Assembly (NCBI GenBank): GCA_018697195.1
Contig: CM031879.1
Coordinates: forward strand, 45,840,048-45,904,047
Reading direction: 5' to 3'
Length of the DNA: 64,000 nt
Source of the DNA: Certhia americana
Taxonomy: Eukaryota; Chordata; Aves; Passeriformes; Certhiidae
Below the pieces are notes generated by a model that was not told the DNA's origin, did no database searches, and saw only the letters and a list, made by a program, of their open reading frames with translations. Numbering within the stretch: position 1 is the stretch's first letter; every line of letters begins with the position of its first letter. Shown piece by piece: positions 31,401-44,367 of this stretch. The translations under genes were made by a program, and so were the position numbers.

Positions 31401-34400
31401 AAAAGAAAAGAATAGGTCAAAGGAAATAAACAGCATTCCTAGTCAATTCATTGAGCATAAAGGGGTAGGCACGCAGTCAGAATCTTACTTCATATCTTGG
31501 CCAGAGCTTAAAGATTTTTAACTTTTTAAAATTTAAGTGAAGCAAGTGAGAAGGAAGTAAAATCCTTTTTATGACCAGCTGTCCTTACCTTATTTTTAAA
31601 GGCAGGCTGCCAGAATTACTTAAAGACTTCAACTGTTAGGCCTGATTCTAACAGACAGAGAACAAGAGGTACACAAGTGAGGACAGAAAAACAGAATACA
31701 TACAAAATATTTTCATGAAATTAAGAGCTTTAATCACAGGATTATCATGACCTTATATGTAGCATAAACAGATGCACAGCACTTTTGATACTGATTTTTG
31801 GGAGAGTCACTATGGTTTGAGTATCCAGACCAAAGTACAAATAGAGTAGGCAAAATTATTGGATACAAATAGCTTTGCCAATCTCTACTGCTAGCTCCTC
31901 TCAAAGCAAGCAACAGCACAGAGTTCTGTGAAGTTCTTCTCAGTACAACTGCGAAGGCTCAGTCTCAGAAGAACATAAAATAAATTAAAAAAAACACAGA
32001 GATTTCTAAACTGTGATGAGGTTTATTGACACCATGTTTTAGAGAAACGTCAGCTCAGTATTTCTCTTGGTATTGCTCTCCTATCCTTCTACCATACTAA
32101 CTTCATATTTGCAAAAATCAGAACTTGTACCACTTTAAAACCTCAAAGACTTCAAGGGAGTTTTACAGATTCCACTCTCCAATGGCATAGTGTAAATCTT
32201 TTTTGTCCTGGGATTTCAGCAGATACCAGGCTTTCAATTTATGACAGATCCTGAAAAATGCAAATCCCTGCTTTTTCCCAATTCATGAAGGAAAGGAATG
32301 GAAAAAAGTATTTGCCAAAATGCTCTCTTAGGGATTTATCTTCTATCTTTTAAAATCAATTGCAAACTCCTGCTGACTTCTGTAGAGTAGGATTGGTTTA
32401 TAAAAAAACCCAATCACAAATTTAAAAAAAAAAAAATAATTAAATTATATCTCTCTCTGTAGAGTTTCCCATTATAATAAGAAAGTGCTCCAAATCCAAA
32501 CACCACTTTAAGGAATGAGAACAACCCCACCTTCTTTTAATAAGCCTGGAAAACTGGACCAGAGGTAAAGAAGGACGTACTCAGGAGTTTGAGACCTGGG
32601 AAAACTCATTGTGCCTCAAGACATTACCTCAAGATAGTCACATTTAGAACAGCTCTCTACCAAATTAAGTCTCCTACAGCCTGGCAGGTAAAGCTGTTTT
32701 TCAGCAGGGAGGTAGGTAATCAATCATCCATTCATCCTTTAGCCATGGTTTTGATTACCTATAGCCATTTCCTATATTGACAAAATAAGCTATAGCTCAG
32801 CAATTCCACTAAAAAAAAAAAAAAAAGAAGGCCTGATCTCATACCCAGCCTTAAGTTGCTTGTTTCACTTTCCTGAGCTCCCTATGGGTTACATCCTATA
32901 CAAAAGAATCCTTGCTCCCAGATTCCTATGCCTCTCCTATGAGGTTTGGTGACTAAACTTTGTTCACCTCCTCCATACACCTCACCATCTACATGTGAAA
33001 CTTCTCTTAGGGCTGCTCTTTGCTTAGTGGAAAAGTAAATGTATGCAAAAAGAAAAAGGAAAAGACAACAGCAACAAACTGAAGATAAGTTAGAAAAAAA
33101 AAAAAAACAGGAGCAGCAACTGGAGCCGCTCAATACAAGGAAAACATCTCATTTTTTTATCACTGGAATTCACCTCCTTCTCTCCAAACTGTGCTCAAGA
33201 AAAAAACCTACTCTTCTAATAAAAAGATACTTTATGTCCTTAAAGCTGATGCAGAAAATTAGAAAAGACAGAGGAAAAAATCAAACTATCATCACAGCAT
33301 CTGCCATAATTTGAAAAAAATCCTGAACAAGCATCTCCAACAGCCTTCACTGCACAGTGCCTTTGAAAGCCACTTGTAGCAAACCGAATGCTAGAGTGCA
33401 AAGGCTCATGCTGCCTTACTGCAACATGAAAAGGCAAGACAGCTACACTGATGACTAGTATTTATTTTTATATTAAGTTCAACAAGAGCCTTTCTACACT
33501 TATGCATAAGAGCCTCTGAATTGACTGCAATTTTTCACCATTTCTAGTAGAGAGTCCAAGATCTGAAGGGCCTGGTTATTGAATTACAGGAGCATTTGAC
33601 ACACAGCATCTGCAAGTCTTGTCTGGTTGCTTCCTCAGTGACAAATAGGGGACACTAGATGGTAAATCCACTACTATTTCTAGCCTACATACACACACTC
33701 TCAGGAGTTAGTAGGCATGATAGCAAGGTGCAGGAGGTAATGCCCTCGCAGTGATTTAAGCAGGGTCATGCTGAAATGCCTGCTGACAGTTCGTTCCACA
33801 TGAGTGCACTACCTAACTGTCAAAGGGAATTCAGCCCCAAAAGACTCGGGGAGAAAATTCAGAGCTCCTCACTAACAAAAGTGTTTCAGAACATCAAAAA
33901 TCAATACACCAAATAGATAGCTTTACCACAATCCAACGAAACAATTCCACTCCATTGAGAAATGGAAGCCCCCCACTTTAAATCAAACAGCACAGGCCTC
34001 TTGGCTGTGCATGCAATAATTGCTCTTGAGCAACTGTTGGCATTTCTATTACAGAAGCAGCAAGAAGAGGCAACTTGTATTTAAAATGAGAGTGTTAAGG
34101 AGGTGCAAGCCAGTCCAGATTTTGGCTTGCCAAGATGTCTCTTGGCACTTAATCACCCCAATAGTTGGGCTAGCCAAATGTTCTTCATTCCCTAAACAAC
34201 TCAGCACTCAGAGAGGGGTGAAGAAGGAAGGACAGACAATAGTAGAGAAGAAAGTGTCCTTCTCATAATAAATCAGGAGAATTGCTGATAGAGTTGGATA
34301 GAAATCTCAGTCACTGCCTTTTTGGGGGGACAAAAAGCAAACTAAGAAAAATGTCCAGAAGCCACAATTTTCTTTCCAACCTTGTTTTTTGGACATGCTG

Positions 34401-37400
34401 GATGAAAAGTCAAGGAAAAAGGGAAGGACCTGAACTGATACAGAACAGTGAGGCTATCAGAGTATGAATTTGATCTCACTGAAGTGTTACAGTGAAAGTT
34501 TTTAAATTAGGAGATAGACCTAAGGTGCTTTTACCACTTTTACACGCATATACCCTATAAAATCATTATTGCTTTATTACAGTCTAAAACCAAAAAGGAG
34601 CATTTTACCCTACCAGACATTCGAGTTTTTTACAGAGCATTATAAGTTCCTATTTTTTCTCCTGAAGAAATTTCACACTTTTCACTTTCCTTTTTTTCCT
34701 TGAAACAGCCAAAATACAGTTCAGCATTGCCAGCAGGTGAGAGATTTATGTTTGGGATAGGGATAGGCCAAGTTTTAATCAGGAGTCCCTTAAACTGCAC
34801 ATCATCCAGGTGAAATACAACCCCCTGGCTAGAGGAAAAAGCTTTTCTTTCTCCTACAGCCCTTTCACCTGAAAGCTCAGGCTTTCCATCGCTACCTGCT
34901 GCAAGAGACAGCAAGATGCTGAAGGGTGTGTCCCTCAGACAGTCTGAAAGAGCAGAGGCTCCATTACAGGATCTCAAAGCTTCCAGAGATTCCAGTACTC
35001 CCCCACTGTCACCCTACAAGGTCAGGGATCTGTAGTTTGCAGAGCTGAGCTGGAGGTGGAGCTGATCAATTGACACAGCACCACTCCCCAGCTAACAGAT
35101 GGCTTCCCACAGAAAATCTGCTCTGAGTTTACTGATGCTGGGACAAGTATTGCCTCCTCCTGCTGCACGTTTAACCCTTCAAATAAGAAGACTAGATTGC
35201 ACACAGTAAAGGTACAAACACACTCACCATGAAGCCTCCTCTTGGAGACTGGTGGCCATTGAGTTCCTAGGTGGACGAAAGAAAGTTTGCAGACGCAGAA
35301 TAAAGTTTAGAGAACAACCATGTACTATCACCAATGCTGCTAAGTTCTTCAGACTTTCAGATAAGCCAGGTCTGACCCACACCTCACTGAAGATGTGAGC
35401 CCTTGGCAAGGAGATGACGCAGCCAGAAGCCCTACTTCAGCACCATTTGAAACCAGTCACTGCCATTTAACAAGCCATCTATCTCACATGTGGCAGGAGA
35501 GGTTCTCAGGGAGCTTTTCTTGCAAGTTCCTTCACAACAGGCACTCTAGGTTCCCCAGGCAAGCAAATACAATTGCTGCCTTATAAACAGCATCTTACAG
35601 TCTGGAGCAAAACTGCTTCTCAGCATGGGGCAGACTGGGGAGCATCCACAAAGCAGCGAAATGCAAGATCCCCCAAACCAGCTGAAAAAGTCCACTCATG
35701 CTGAGGAACTGGGCAGCCTTCCACAGAGCCATGGTATTGATTGCTGACTTGGAAAGTGAGGAAATCAGCATGCTATGTTTCCTCTGTGCAGCCTACCTGA
35801 ATGTAATCTGGTTCTGCACTCCATGCTCTGGTGGCTGGTCCATAAACACATTTTTGCTTGGCGTGGCAAGCTCCTTTAGCTTCAGTCAAAGTGCCAGACA
35901 CCACTAAGTCAAGGTGTGTCAAGTAACGAACAAGGAATCTGACTAAGTCTCAAGTCCAGAGCACTTGTTTGTTTCCAGGATTTTGAGAAATATACCATCT
36001 TATTGCAAAATGCCCTACTCTGCTGTCTCCACACAGGTGCAGGACAAATACAATTTGTGCTGCTAGGCTAGTAGCCCCTTTTTATTAGGATTTTGGGAAC
36101 ATCTGTATATTTAACCCCATTTGCTGCTTCATTAGGCTTTCTGCACAGCCATAGTTTAACAACTGGGGTCTGCCCTTCCTTTGCAGCTTGCTGAGGGGAT
36201 CCTATCAGATCCTAATGACTCAGGCTACTACCACTTTTCAAAGCTCTCTTCTCATTTTTATGATTTAGAAGAAAAGCTTTTCATGTGTCTTTAGTATAGT
36301 CTTGATTTGCAAAATTACTCTATGACCAAGAGCCAAATCATACAGAGCTGCCTCTCGTTTAGATTTTAGTCCTATCTACCACACAGCTTGGAGAGGGGCA
36401 AAAAGGAGCAAGCAACCACCAAATAACTTCTGGGAAAACTCAGGCTTTCATTTCCCTACCTAAGTATCCCTTTTCTTCAAAACTGAGACACCACTGTGTG
36501 CCTATTTGTCACAGTCCTGGTGGGATACTTGATTTACTGGGAGTTTTACTGCTCATGATGGAAAATGCCACAACAGTTCAAAGTCTTATAATTAAGTTTC
36601 CTATATGTCTGACTCCTGTTTGTTATAACATATCTGACAGGAAATCAGGATCTTTGTTGCTTAAGTGTTCATCTACTTCTGTTTATCTTACCACAAATCC
36701 ATTACTGCCTCAGGCTAGCCTACAGTTAGGATCCTCTGTCTGTTTGATTTTTTTCTCTCCAAATTTAATTTTTTTATTTAGTTTTCAACAACTCAATACA
36801 ATAAAACTCTGGCTTTTATATTACGTGCTGCATCATGCTGTGGGAGTCCTTTCTTGAATGCTTGCAGTAGGGACTATGAGAACGTGGTGACACTACAGAC
36901 CTAATATTATGTCCTCCTAGAGGAATTGGCATCTAAAACAGATTCTCTGCATCTCACACACATACACACACTCACATTTCCACAAATACATTCACAGCAA
37001 AACCTACTCAATGTAAAGTTGGAGCACGTTGGATTGTGTCATTTCCTAATGACTCTGCCTAGTTTATACTATTTAACAGGATTTAAAAATTTTCCTGTTT
37101 TACTGAAATAGGTTCCCTGGGTTACTAATGATTTTGATTTGCACAGTAGATGACATCCTGCAATCCTTTTCCCATGTTTTGATTCACTGATGAGTGGATC
37201 ATTCTTAGTGAAAATCCTCCAAGCTGCCCTGGGAACGTGCTATCAGGGGGAAGTTCAAATTTGTTAGATGAACAAATGTGGTTTATATAACCATATCATT
37301 TATCAGTTCCATCCCTTGTTCTTGTAATAATTACTGAACACACTAGACTTATTTGACAGAAGGATACATAGCTCAGAGTTGATGGTTACAGAAATTGGTG

Positions 37401-38017
37401 GATGAGTGATAGCAAGAGACCCAGTTCAATGTTGCCACTGACAGAAAGACATACAGGATACACTATGATAAATTAATTACGAGAATGGTTGTTGACTCTC
37501 TAGGTCTTCTCTGGAAGCCACAATCCCTGATGGCTACTAATTGCAATGAAGATTCTAGAACTGCTAGCACAGTTTAATCATTACCCTGGTATATGATAAT
37601 AAATATTCCAAATTCACATGTATAATGACATTACCTACATGTATAAGTTTCATCATAGACACAGATACCAGTCATGGATTGGTCATTAATCTCTCTGTAG
37701 CAGAGAAAACAGATCTGCTGCAGAGCCCTAACGCAGGGGCAACAGTCCAAGTGCTCCAGCACCAAGGAGTTCCTGAGAGCTGCAACAAAAAGGTCTCCAA
37801 TTAAAGATGACTCAAGGGCTGAAAACAGCTAAGTGATTTCCACTTTCCACTTAAGGGTCTGCAGAAATAATTTTTTCAAAAGATTTTGCAACAGAGGAAA
37901 CACAAGATAACCTAGATTCAGTAATCTTGATCTTGGTATTGTTTCACTCTATACCACATGCAGTTAATAAAGATGAGAGAGTCTAACATACCAGGGCTAT
38001 TGTCTGACATATATGGA
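31401..38017 (-). other. GRIN2B: GRIN2B upstream intron, exon-proximal part: nothing recognisable
   Basis: This is AT-rich intron leading into the acceptor. It contains several A runs (around 32421-32435, 32811-32826 and 33093-33106) and a CA-rich patch near 36955-36975. No exon, RNA gene or identifiable mobile element was seen. Confidence 0.8.
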
Positions 38018-38376
38018 TGCCTTGAGAGGCTGCCTGGAACAGATGCTAGACAGAGTTAAAGGAATAAAGTAGGTATTTATTAAAAAGGCCTTCAACAGAT
38101 ACACCTTGGGCAGTACAAGAGCCTGGCCATGGCTCTACCCAAGATGGACCCCAAGTTATGAGTTTTCACACTTTTATAACTTTTGGTCCATTTACATATT
38201 GGGGTTAATTGTCCAGTTACAGCTCCAGGTTATCCTGAAGTCCCATCCTCACAAATCGCTCCCCTCAGTCCACTGCTGTTTACACTTTTGGGCCTGAAGC
38301 TGCAACGGGGTCCTTGGTTCTCAGGCTGGAAAAGAATTTTTTTGTCTGACTAAACTGTGAGGAGAACTTGTTAACA
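38018..38376 (-). mobile_element. Solo LTR of an endogenous retrovirus (approximate ends)
   Basis: On the minus strand the block has the order of an LTR. It begins TGTTAACAAGTTCTCC and passes through a CCAAT-like 'accccaatatg'. A TATA motif TTATAAAAG lies at 38179-38171 and a polyadenylation signal AATAAA at 38081-38076, about 90 bp further on. The block ends near 'cctctcaaggca'. It resembles a passerine LTR I recognise, but I cannot name the family with certainty. No gag, pol or env sequence adjoins it, so it is a solo LTR. A target-site duplication was not resolved, so the ends may be off by tens of bases. It is in sense with GRIN2B. Confidence 0.72.
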
Positions 38377-40034
38377 CTTTATTTAAGTTCAGAGTTATTT
38401 AGCAGTGCAGTACAGAATCTAGAAAATATGAAAGCTAAGACTTAAGGCGTCAATACATTTCAGAGAAATTCAGTTGTTTGACTAAAGAGAAGGTATAAAA
38501 CTTGTGAATTTTATAAACAATGACTGGTAAAAGCAGGCTAATATACGATGGTATGTTGCACCAGCTTCTTAGAGCATCATACATGGATGCCAGCATTTTT
38601 CCACAGAGGAGAAACAGCAGTTAGCAAGCTGCCAGGATAAACAGTTTTCCCACCAGGATTGTTACATTTCCATTTTCACCTCTGTAGGTGTGTATTTCCT
38701 TGTTTGATGAAAGTACATGGACAGAATAGAGCACTGACGACACTGAGTAGATTGCACCCACCAGGTGACATTATACCATGCAGGCAATTCAGACAGCCCA
38801 GGACCAGTTTCCCTGTCCCAACTCAGAAGCCCACTAGGTTGGCTTAATATCTCAATATTGCCAGCCCCAAAAAAATGAAAGTCAGACTGCCCCATTACTC
38901 ATCCCTCTGATTACATCATGGTGTTTGCCTGGCTCTTCTTTCCTGGCTGTCTTACCCTTCAGACTAAGGACTGAATTTTGACTGTAAGCTGAATGGGATG
39001 TCATTGGTATAGCTTTATTAATCAATAACAGCCATAAAACTATCCAGCACTTTCAAAAAAGTCCAGTCACAGTATTTGGCAAGATGTCATTGAATAAATT
39101 TCTCAAATCAACTATCCTGGGTGAAATACTATTTCTTTTTATCATTTCTAAATTAACTGCTCTCTCACTTCATCAAGTATACCTTTGGTCTCTTAATATG
39201 AGCAAACCTTCATATGAGCTGAATCTCCAAAGGTTCACAGAGTCAATTTAGATAGGTCCTGGAAGTTCAGCATTGCATCCAATGCCCCCTGAGCCTCTCA
39301 AGAGCTTAAGATCTCTTCTCACTACGGTCCAGTTGTGGACAGGTCAGAGCGTGTCTGTTAAGTGCCTCTATTCCTCTTCTTTCATAAAGTAGTGATACTC
39401 CCTTTCTCTCAAATTCTGCCTTATTTATTTAATCATTAACCTTCTACAGGCTAAGCTGTTAGTTGCTTTCTCTGTCCTAACAGATGGCACCTGCAGTCCC
39501 AATAATGCCAAGGTCCAGTCAGCCTTTATGGGCAGAGTGAAGTTGGCTGTGCCTAAGCTCCAAGATGGAAAGACTACAGCTGAAGTAAGGCAGCCTGGTT
39601 AAAGTAATATTGTGCCAGGAATTAATCTTTTCCCACTGGCTGGTATTATTAACCAGTTTAGATAATTTTAAACACATTGATATAATTTTCATACCCTTTG
39701 GATCAGAGTTGGCTTGCCTTAGAGTACAAATGAGTGAGCAGCTGCACACAAAGTCTGTGTAGAAGTGCCCTCTGCTTTCCTTAAGGCAAGGAGCAATAAA
39801 AGGCTTCAGCCTCATCCATCCTGGACAGCAGTAAATGGGCAATTCTGTTACTCGAAGGAAAAACAAAACACTCGCTTAAAACAGGATAGTTCTCTAGCAA
39901 GTGGACAAAACCTAGGGCTGAGGTCTGACTAGATTGCACCAACTCCAGTTTTCCCATTACCTCATACCTGGCTGCCTCTTCTCTAAAAGAATCATAATTG
40001 ATATTCTAAATATATCCCAAAGGAAAAATAAATT
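38377..40034 (-). other. GRIN2B: GRIN2B upstream intron: nothing recognisable
   Basis: This is AT-rich, apparently unique sequence between the solo LTR and the CpG-dense island. It ends at an 18-base A run (40035-40052). Confidence 0.75.
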
Positions 40035-40114
40035 AAAAAAAAAAAAAAAAAATTTTAGTAAGAGAGGTGGAAACCGGTCCTGCGCCACTGCCCTGGTCCC
40101 AGTTCGGCAGCGAA

Positions 40115-40128
40115 GTTTCCTTGGCAAC
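40115..40128. promoter_or_regulatory. X-box-like (RFX) palindrome in CpG island
   Basis: GTTTCCTTGGCAAC matches GTTNCCATGGNAAC except for T at position 7, in the spacer-like centre that RFX sites tolerate best. Its position inside a CpG island makes it one of the two most plausible sites in the window. Confidence 0.5.
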
Positions 40129-40210
40129 AGCACACGTGAAATGCCCTGCGGCCACAAGCTCCCGACCGCTAGCATCCCGCCGGGAGGCACCGACCCGCAC
40201 CTGCCCGTGG

Positions 40211-40320
40211 GGCACGGCACAGCCCGGAACGGCACGGCCCGGCACGACCGGCGGGGCACAGAACGGCTCGGCTCGGCTCGGCTCGGCACGGCACGGCACG
40301 GCACGGCACGGCACGGCACG
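40211..40320 (+). repeat. GC-rich pentanucleotide array (GGCTC)4(GGCAC)7 plus imperfect copies
   Basis: Four perfect GGCTC units at 40265-40284 are followed by seven perfect GGCAC units at 40285-40319. Degenerate copies extend back to about 40211. In the reverse frame it reads as repeated Cys-Arg-Ala-Val-Pro or Arg-Ala-Glu-Pro-Ser, an artefact of the unit length. Such an array is likely to vary in length between individuals. Confidence 0.93.
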
Positions 40321-42191
40321 GGCCGGTCGGTGTAGGAGCTGCGAAGACGGGCTGGGCGTCACTACCCAAATCACAGTGCGGGTCTCATCCCCCGACAGCC
40401 TGCGGGCACTGCAGAGATGCTCGGGAAGGGGAGAGGGACTGAGGGACCACTCGGAAAGAAGGGAGCCCACCTTTTCTCCTCCTGAGTCTGGGAATAAGCA
40501 TTCAGCCATTTCATACTCACAGCTTTCTGAGACAATGAGTATCCACAATTCCCTCCACTGCACCTTCCAGACCAGTTTCCACCACTTTGGAAAGGGGGTG
40601 CAGCTCGCTCAGAGTACAATTCCTTCTTGCCTTGAGCTCTCCTAAACCTGACTCACCTCAGTTCACTCCAACCTGTGTCTTACAGCAAGGGCTGAGACAG
40701 GACATATCTCAAATCTTTGCTCTGTATACCAGGCAAGAAGGCTGCTCTGTGTGCTTTTTTTTAAGAGGGATTTTACCCCCTGCCTTCTACTTTCAGAACA
40801 GGATGAAATAATCTGGGCATAAAATGAAGAAAAAGTACCCTGGTCTATTCGTGTTTGGACATGCTGCTGGCAAGCAGCTGTCTCATTAGCACAGAATATG
40901 TACATCTGCACCAGGCAACAGGAGGCACAGAAACCATGCACTGGCCCTTAGGCATCTGTTCATCAGCACTGTGTGGAAGCTCCAGCTCGTGTCCGGTAGA
41001 ACTGCCAAATCAGGAGAGCTAACTAGTTCAAATCCCAGCCTGCATCATCCCAGTGACCCTTATTCTGTTATTAGATGTAGCTGGGGACTATCCAAGGCTG
41101 AGGAGAAGAAGGATTCCTGACCCATTGGACCAGACCCCTGGATTAAGTCCCTGCTTTGGAAGGCTCCTCTATCACTGAAGTTGTGAGAGTCCTTGGCTCA
41201 AAAAATAAGGATTTCAATATGCTTGAAGACCCAATCCCCATTAGAGCTCGCTTTGGTCATAGTTAGTTACCTTGTGTATCAGGATGAATGAAAACTGCAC
41301 CTATCATCTCTCTACCCAGCTCTCCTTCCAAATCAACCAGTGAAGAGTGCCCCTGTTGGGAAGTTGCTGTCATGTCTGTCTTGCTTATTGAATTGATTCA
41401 CAAAGTTTTAAACAATTATTGATTCTCCTCATCCCCACTGGAAACTCTGAGACTAATGGAGTTATTTACACAGATTTTAGACAGGAAAGAAGCTCCCTTC
41501 TCAAATCTTGATCTCCCATCTATTAAGTCTTGAAAACTCAATAGGAGGTTTTCTACAGCTTTACAGAAAAAAACACTCACAAATACATGAAGTCTCCTGC
41601 ATGCACTCATGCCCATCCAAACATATGCAGCATCTTCTGCCAAATCCACAGCTGCTGCATAAATTTTTTCTATTATTTTTGTTTGGGATCATAGCTCTTC
41701 CATTCCTTTTCTTTTTCTTTGATGATTAATAGCTGTTTTTCATGGCTCTTGTTCTTATGAGACTGAGGCAGAAATTGTGGCAAACTCCCTATTGACAGAA
41801 CAGCCATTTCTGAACTATGAGGAATTTGAAGTTGTTCTTGGTAAAAGATTGGACACCACAGGAGACTTGTAGAGCTAGGGCTTGAAATCTTCCCCACATT
41901 TCCTGAAGTTCTTAATATTCATGGTTGAAATAGTGATTGGTGCTGTAAGAACCGTTCTATCCACTTCCATAATCTAAGCACATGAACGTTTATATTCCTC
42001 AGGATTTGATGGAGAGCATCTGGATGTAGGAATTGGTCCATCTGACTTTGCAGTAAGGGTGATACAAGTTTCAGTTTTGTGTATTTTTTAGCTTGGACAA
42101 TAAAAGTCAAGAAGCCCATTTCCAGTCAGCTTAACTCTGTGCCGAAGCACACATAATTGAATTCAGGTTCTTTCTATACTTACCTGCACAT

Positions 42192-42219
42192 TAATATATA
42201 TATATCTATATCTATATAT
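42192..42219 (+). repeat. TA-rich microsatellite
   Basis: Alternating TA is interrupted by two TATC units (ATATATATATCTATATCTAT). The length is likely polymorphic. Confidence 0.8.
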
Positions 42220-42893
42220 TCAATATGCCCTTGACATAAATTGAAAGCAGCAGCATAATCAATAAGATACTTTTTATACTTGAATTCAAATTCTTCTATC
42301 TGTACTAGGCTTTGTACTTTTTTAAACAAAACCCAAGGCTGAGACTGAACTGCCATATCTTTTTCAAGATCACACATGCACATGAGACACCAAGATTTCT
42401 GTCGAGGATCAACACAGCAGAGAAAGGGAATGATAGAGCAGCAAAAGAATTTGCCTCTGCTGGTCATTAACAATAAGAGTAACAAAAGCATCTAAGAGAA
42501 TAAAAGCCAGAGTGAGATGTGTTACGTATAGAAATAGCTCTTTGACTGACTCAAAGGCAAAGCTGATGCATCTTGTTTTCCTGCATCTCCTGTCTGTCCT
42601 CTTTCTTAACCACACATTCTTGCACAATGGGGGAGTGGGAAGTAGATGGAAGCATCTGCAGGGGCTACAGCAAGCAGGAGAGAAACAAGCTATTCAGTCT
42701 GAGCACCGCCTGGCCAGGCAGTGTTACAAAAGATGAACAAATCACCATATGAGGGGAGAAAACAAAAAGTCGTGTTCAGCACCACACTGGTTGCAAGGGA
42801 AGAACCATAGGGTGTGGTGTTTTGTCTTTCCTTCCACTTTGTATCGCTCCAAGTCATTTTCTGTAGTCCTGCACTGCTGGTTTCTCACTGCAG

Positions 42894-42932
42894 GTGTGTG
42901 TGTGTGTATATAGACATATATGTGTCCATGTG
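42894..42932 (+). repeat. TG/TA compound microsatellite
   Basis: About seven TG dinucleotides lead into TATATAGACATATATGTGT. It is an ordinary compound dinucleotide repeat. Confidence 0.8.
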
Positions 42933-44352
42933 TACAAAGGCAATTACATGCAGGGTGTCTCAAGACAGGCAGTGTCTCATCTCCAGTATGCCAGCTACGC
43001 TCCAATGCAGGCTGGAAGCACCCAAAGTCGATTAGCATCTGACAATGATCCCTGTGAAATCAGGTGATGGTGCAGCCCAGACTTACCGAAGAGCAGTGTC
43101 TGCATCACCACACATGCCTTCAGATCTAATTAAGCCTCTGGTTCATGTTCTCAGAGAGGAGCCAGGGTTTACACAGGCTGCTTCACTACACAGCCCTGGC
43201 CACAGCCCAGAGGAATACAGACGCCTTCAAACCGTGGGTGAAAACACTCAAGACATAGTTTTAACAGACTATTCTTTCTGACAAAATACAGTTCTTCAGG
43301 ACTCACCTTCCATGGAGGCAAGTAGTCATGTAACTAATATACATTAAGAAGATCTGGGTTAAAAAAAAAAAAAAAAACAAACCCAAACCCAAAAATGAAA
43401 CAAAATCAAAATTGTCTTTTCTTTAGGTAGGTCATAAGAGGGAATATTTGTGAGAAGGGTTTAGCCACAGGGAGGTTTATTTCAGGGTGCAGCTAAGCAA
43501 TTCTGAAAGCTGATACAAAGACATCACTCTGGTCATCTAGCTTCAAGATGATTTTTTTTGTTAGTAGAAAGTGTTTTTTCTCTCTTTCACATAAAACTTC
43601 AGAATATCTTCCCCTGAGAAGCACTGAGATGAAAAAATTTCCTTCAAGAGTGGTAGCTATTGCAAGGAGTTTAAACTTTTCATTATCTCAGTGCTTTCAG
43701 GATGTGTACATTCCTACACTAGGCATTTACTGCATGCCTGCACTGCGTAGGAGCCTGCAGCACTAGCTGTGCACCCTTTATCTCAGAGGACACTCTCCTC
43801 TTCTGTGTGCTAAGCGTAGAAGGAACAGAGTTGAAGAACAATGTGCGTTTATTATCTTGGTGTCAGTGCTCTTCAAGGCATGCAGCCTTGCAGACTGAGC
43901 AAGCTCAGTGAATGAAGCACACTGCATGGAAAACATCAACCCAGTGTTCTACAGCTCATTTGGTGTCCAACTGCTCTTGTTATGTCACCCAGCAGTTTCT
44001 AAGGGCTGACAGTAGATCTCTGTGTTTTTGCTCCTCAGGCTAATCCCACTAACTTCACAGTGTTATCATACCCTCTAAATGGAAGTAAAAATATGGTCAG
44101 GCTCCCTGTGCATTCTGCACTAGGCTATGGATAAACCTCTCAATTCATCAGTGGAAAAACATGGTCTTTCCACATATCCCTCACTGGCCTTCCTACTGAA
44201 TCTCTCTTTTTATTGTGACTAGGATATTCCACGAAGAAAAAGTAAGCAATATTTTTGCATATCTGTATGCTTTACTATGTTTATATTCCATTCCAATATA
44301 AAGGGCTGAGGATCATAAATCAAGGGCTGTGCATTCTGCTTCAGCTATCTTC

Positions 44353-44367
44353 GGGGGGGGGGGGGGG
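44353..44367 (+). repeat. Poly-G run (15 G)
   Basis: Fifteen consecutive G follow CTTC and precede AGC. Runs this long are rare outside telomeric or simple repeats and are prone to sequencing and assembly length errors. Confidence 0.85.

Larger units (their letters stand above)
40060..40430. promoter_or_regulatory. Intronic CpG island with X-box-like site and pentamer array
   Basis: This segment is strikingly GC- and CpG-rich compared with the AT-rich intron around it. It contains an X-box-like palindrome at 40115-40128, an E-box CACGTG at 40132-40137, and an array of GGCTC/GGCAC pentamers. It could be an internal promoter, an enhancer, or simply an expanded GC-rich satellite. The open frames across it (192 codons on +, 176 on -) are low-complexity products of the pentamers and are not called as genes. 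Confidence 0.55.

Noticed and set aside
40035..40052. A18 run as the tail of a processed pseudogene or retrogene
   Set aside because: Adjacent sequence shows no gene-like reading frame or target duplication; several similar A runs occur elsewhere in the window without any insert.
40067..40645. 192-codon open frame on + and 176-codon frame on - across the CpG island
   Set aside because: The protein is low-complexity text generated by the GGCTC/GGCAC pentamers and the low stop-codon density of GC-rich DNA; frames are open on both strands at once and show no domain or splice logic.
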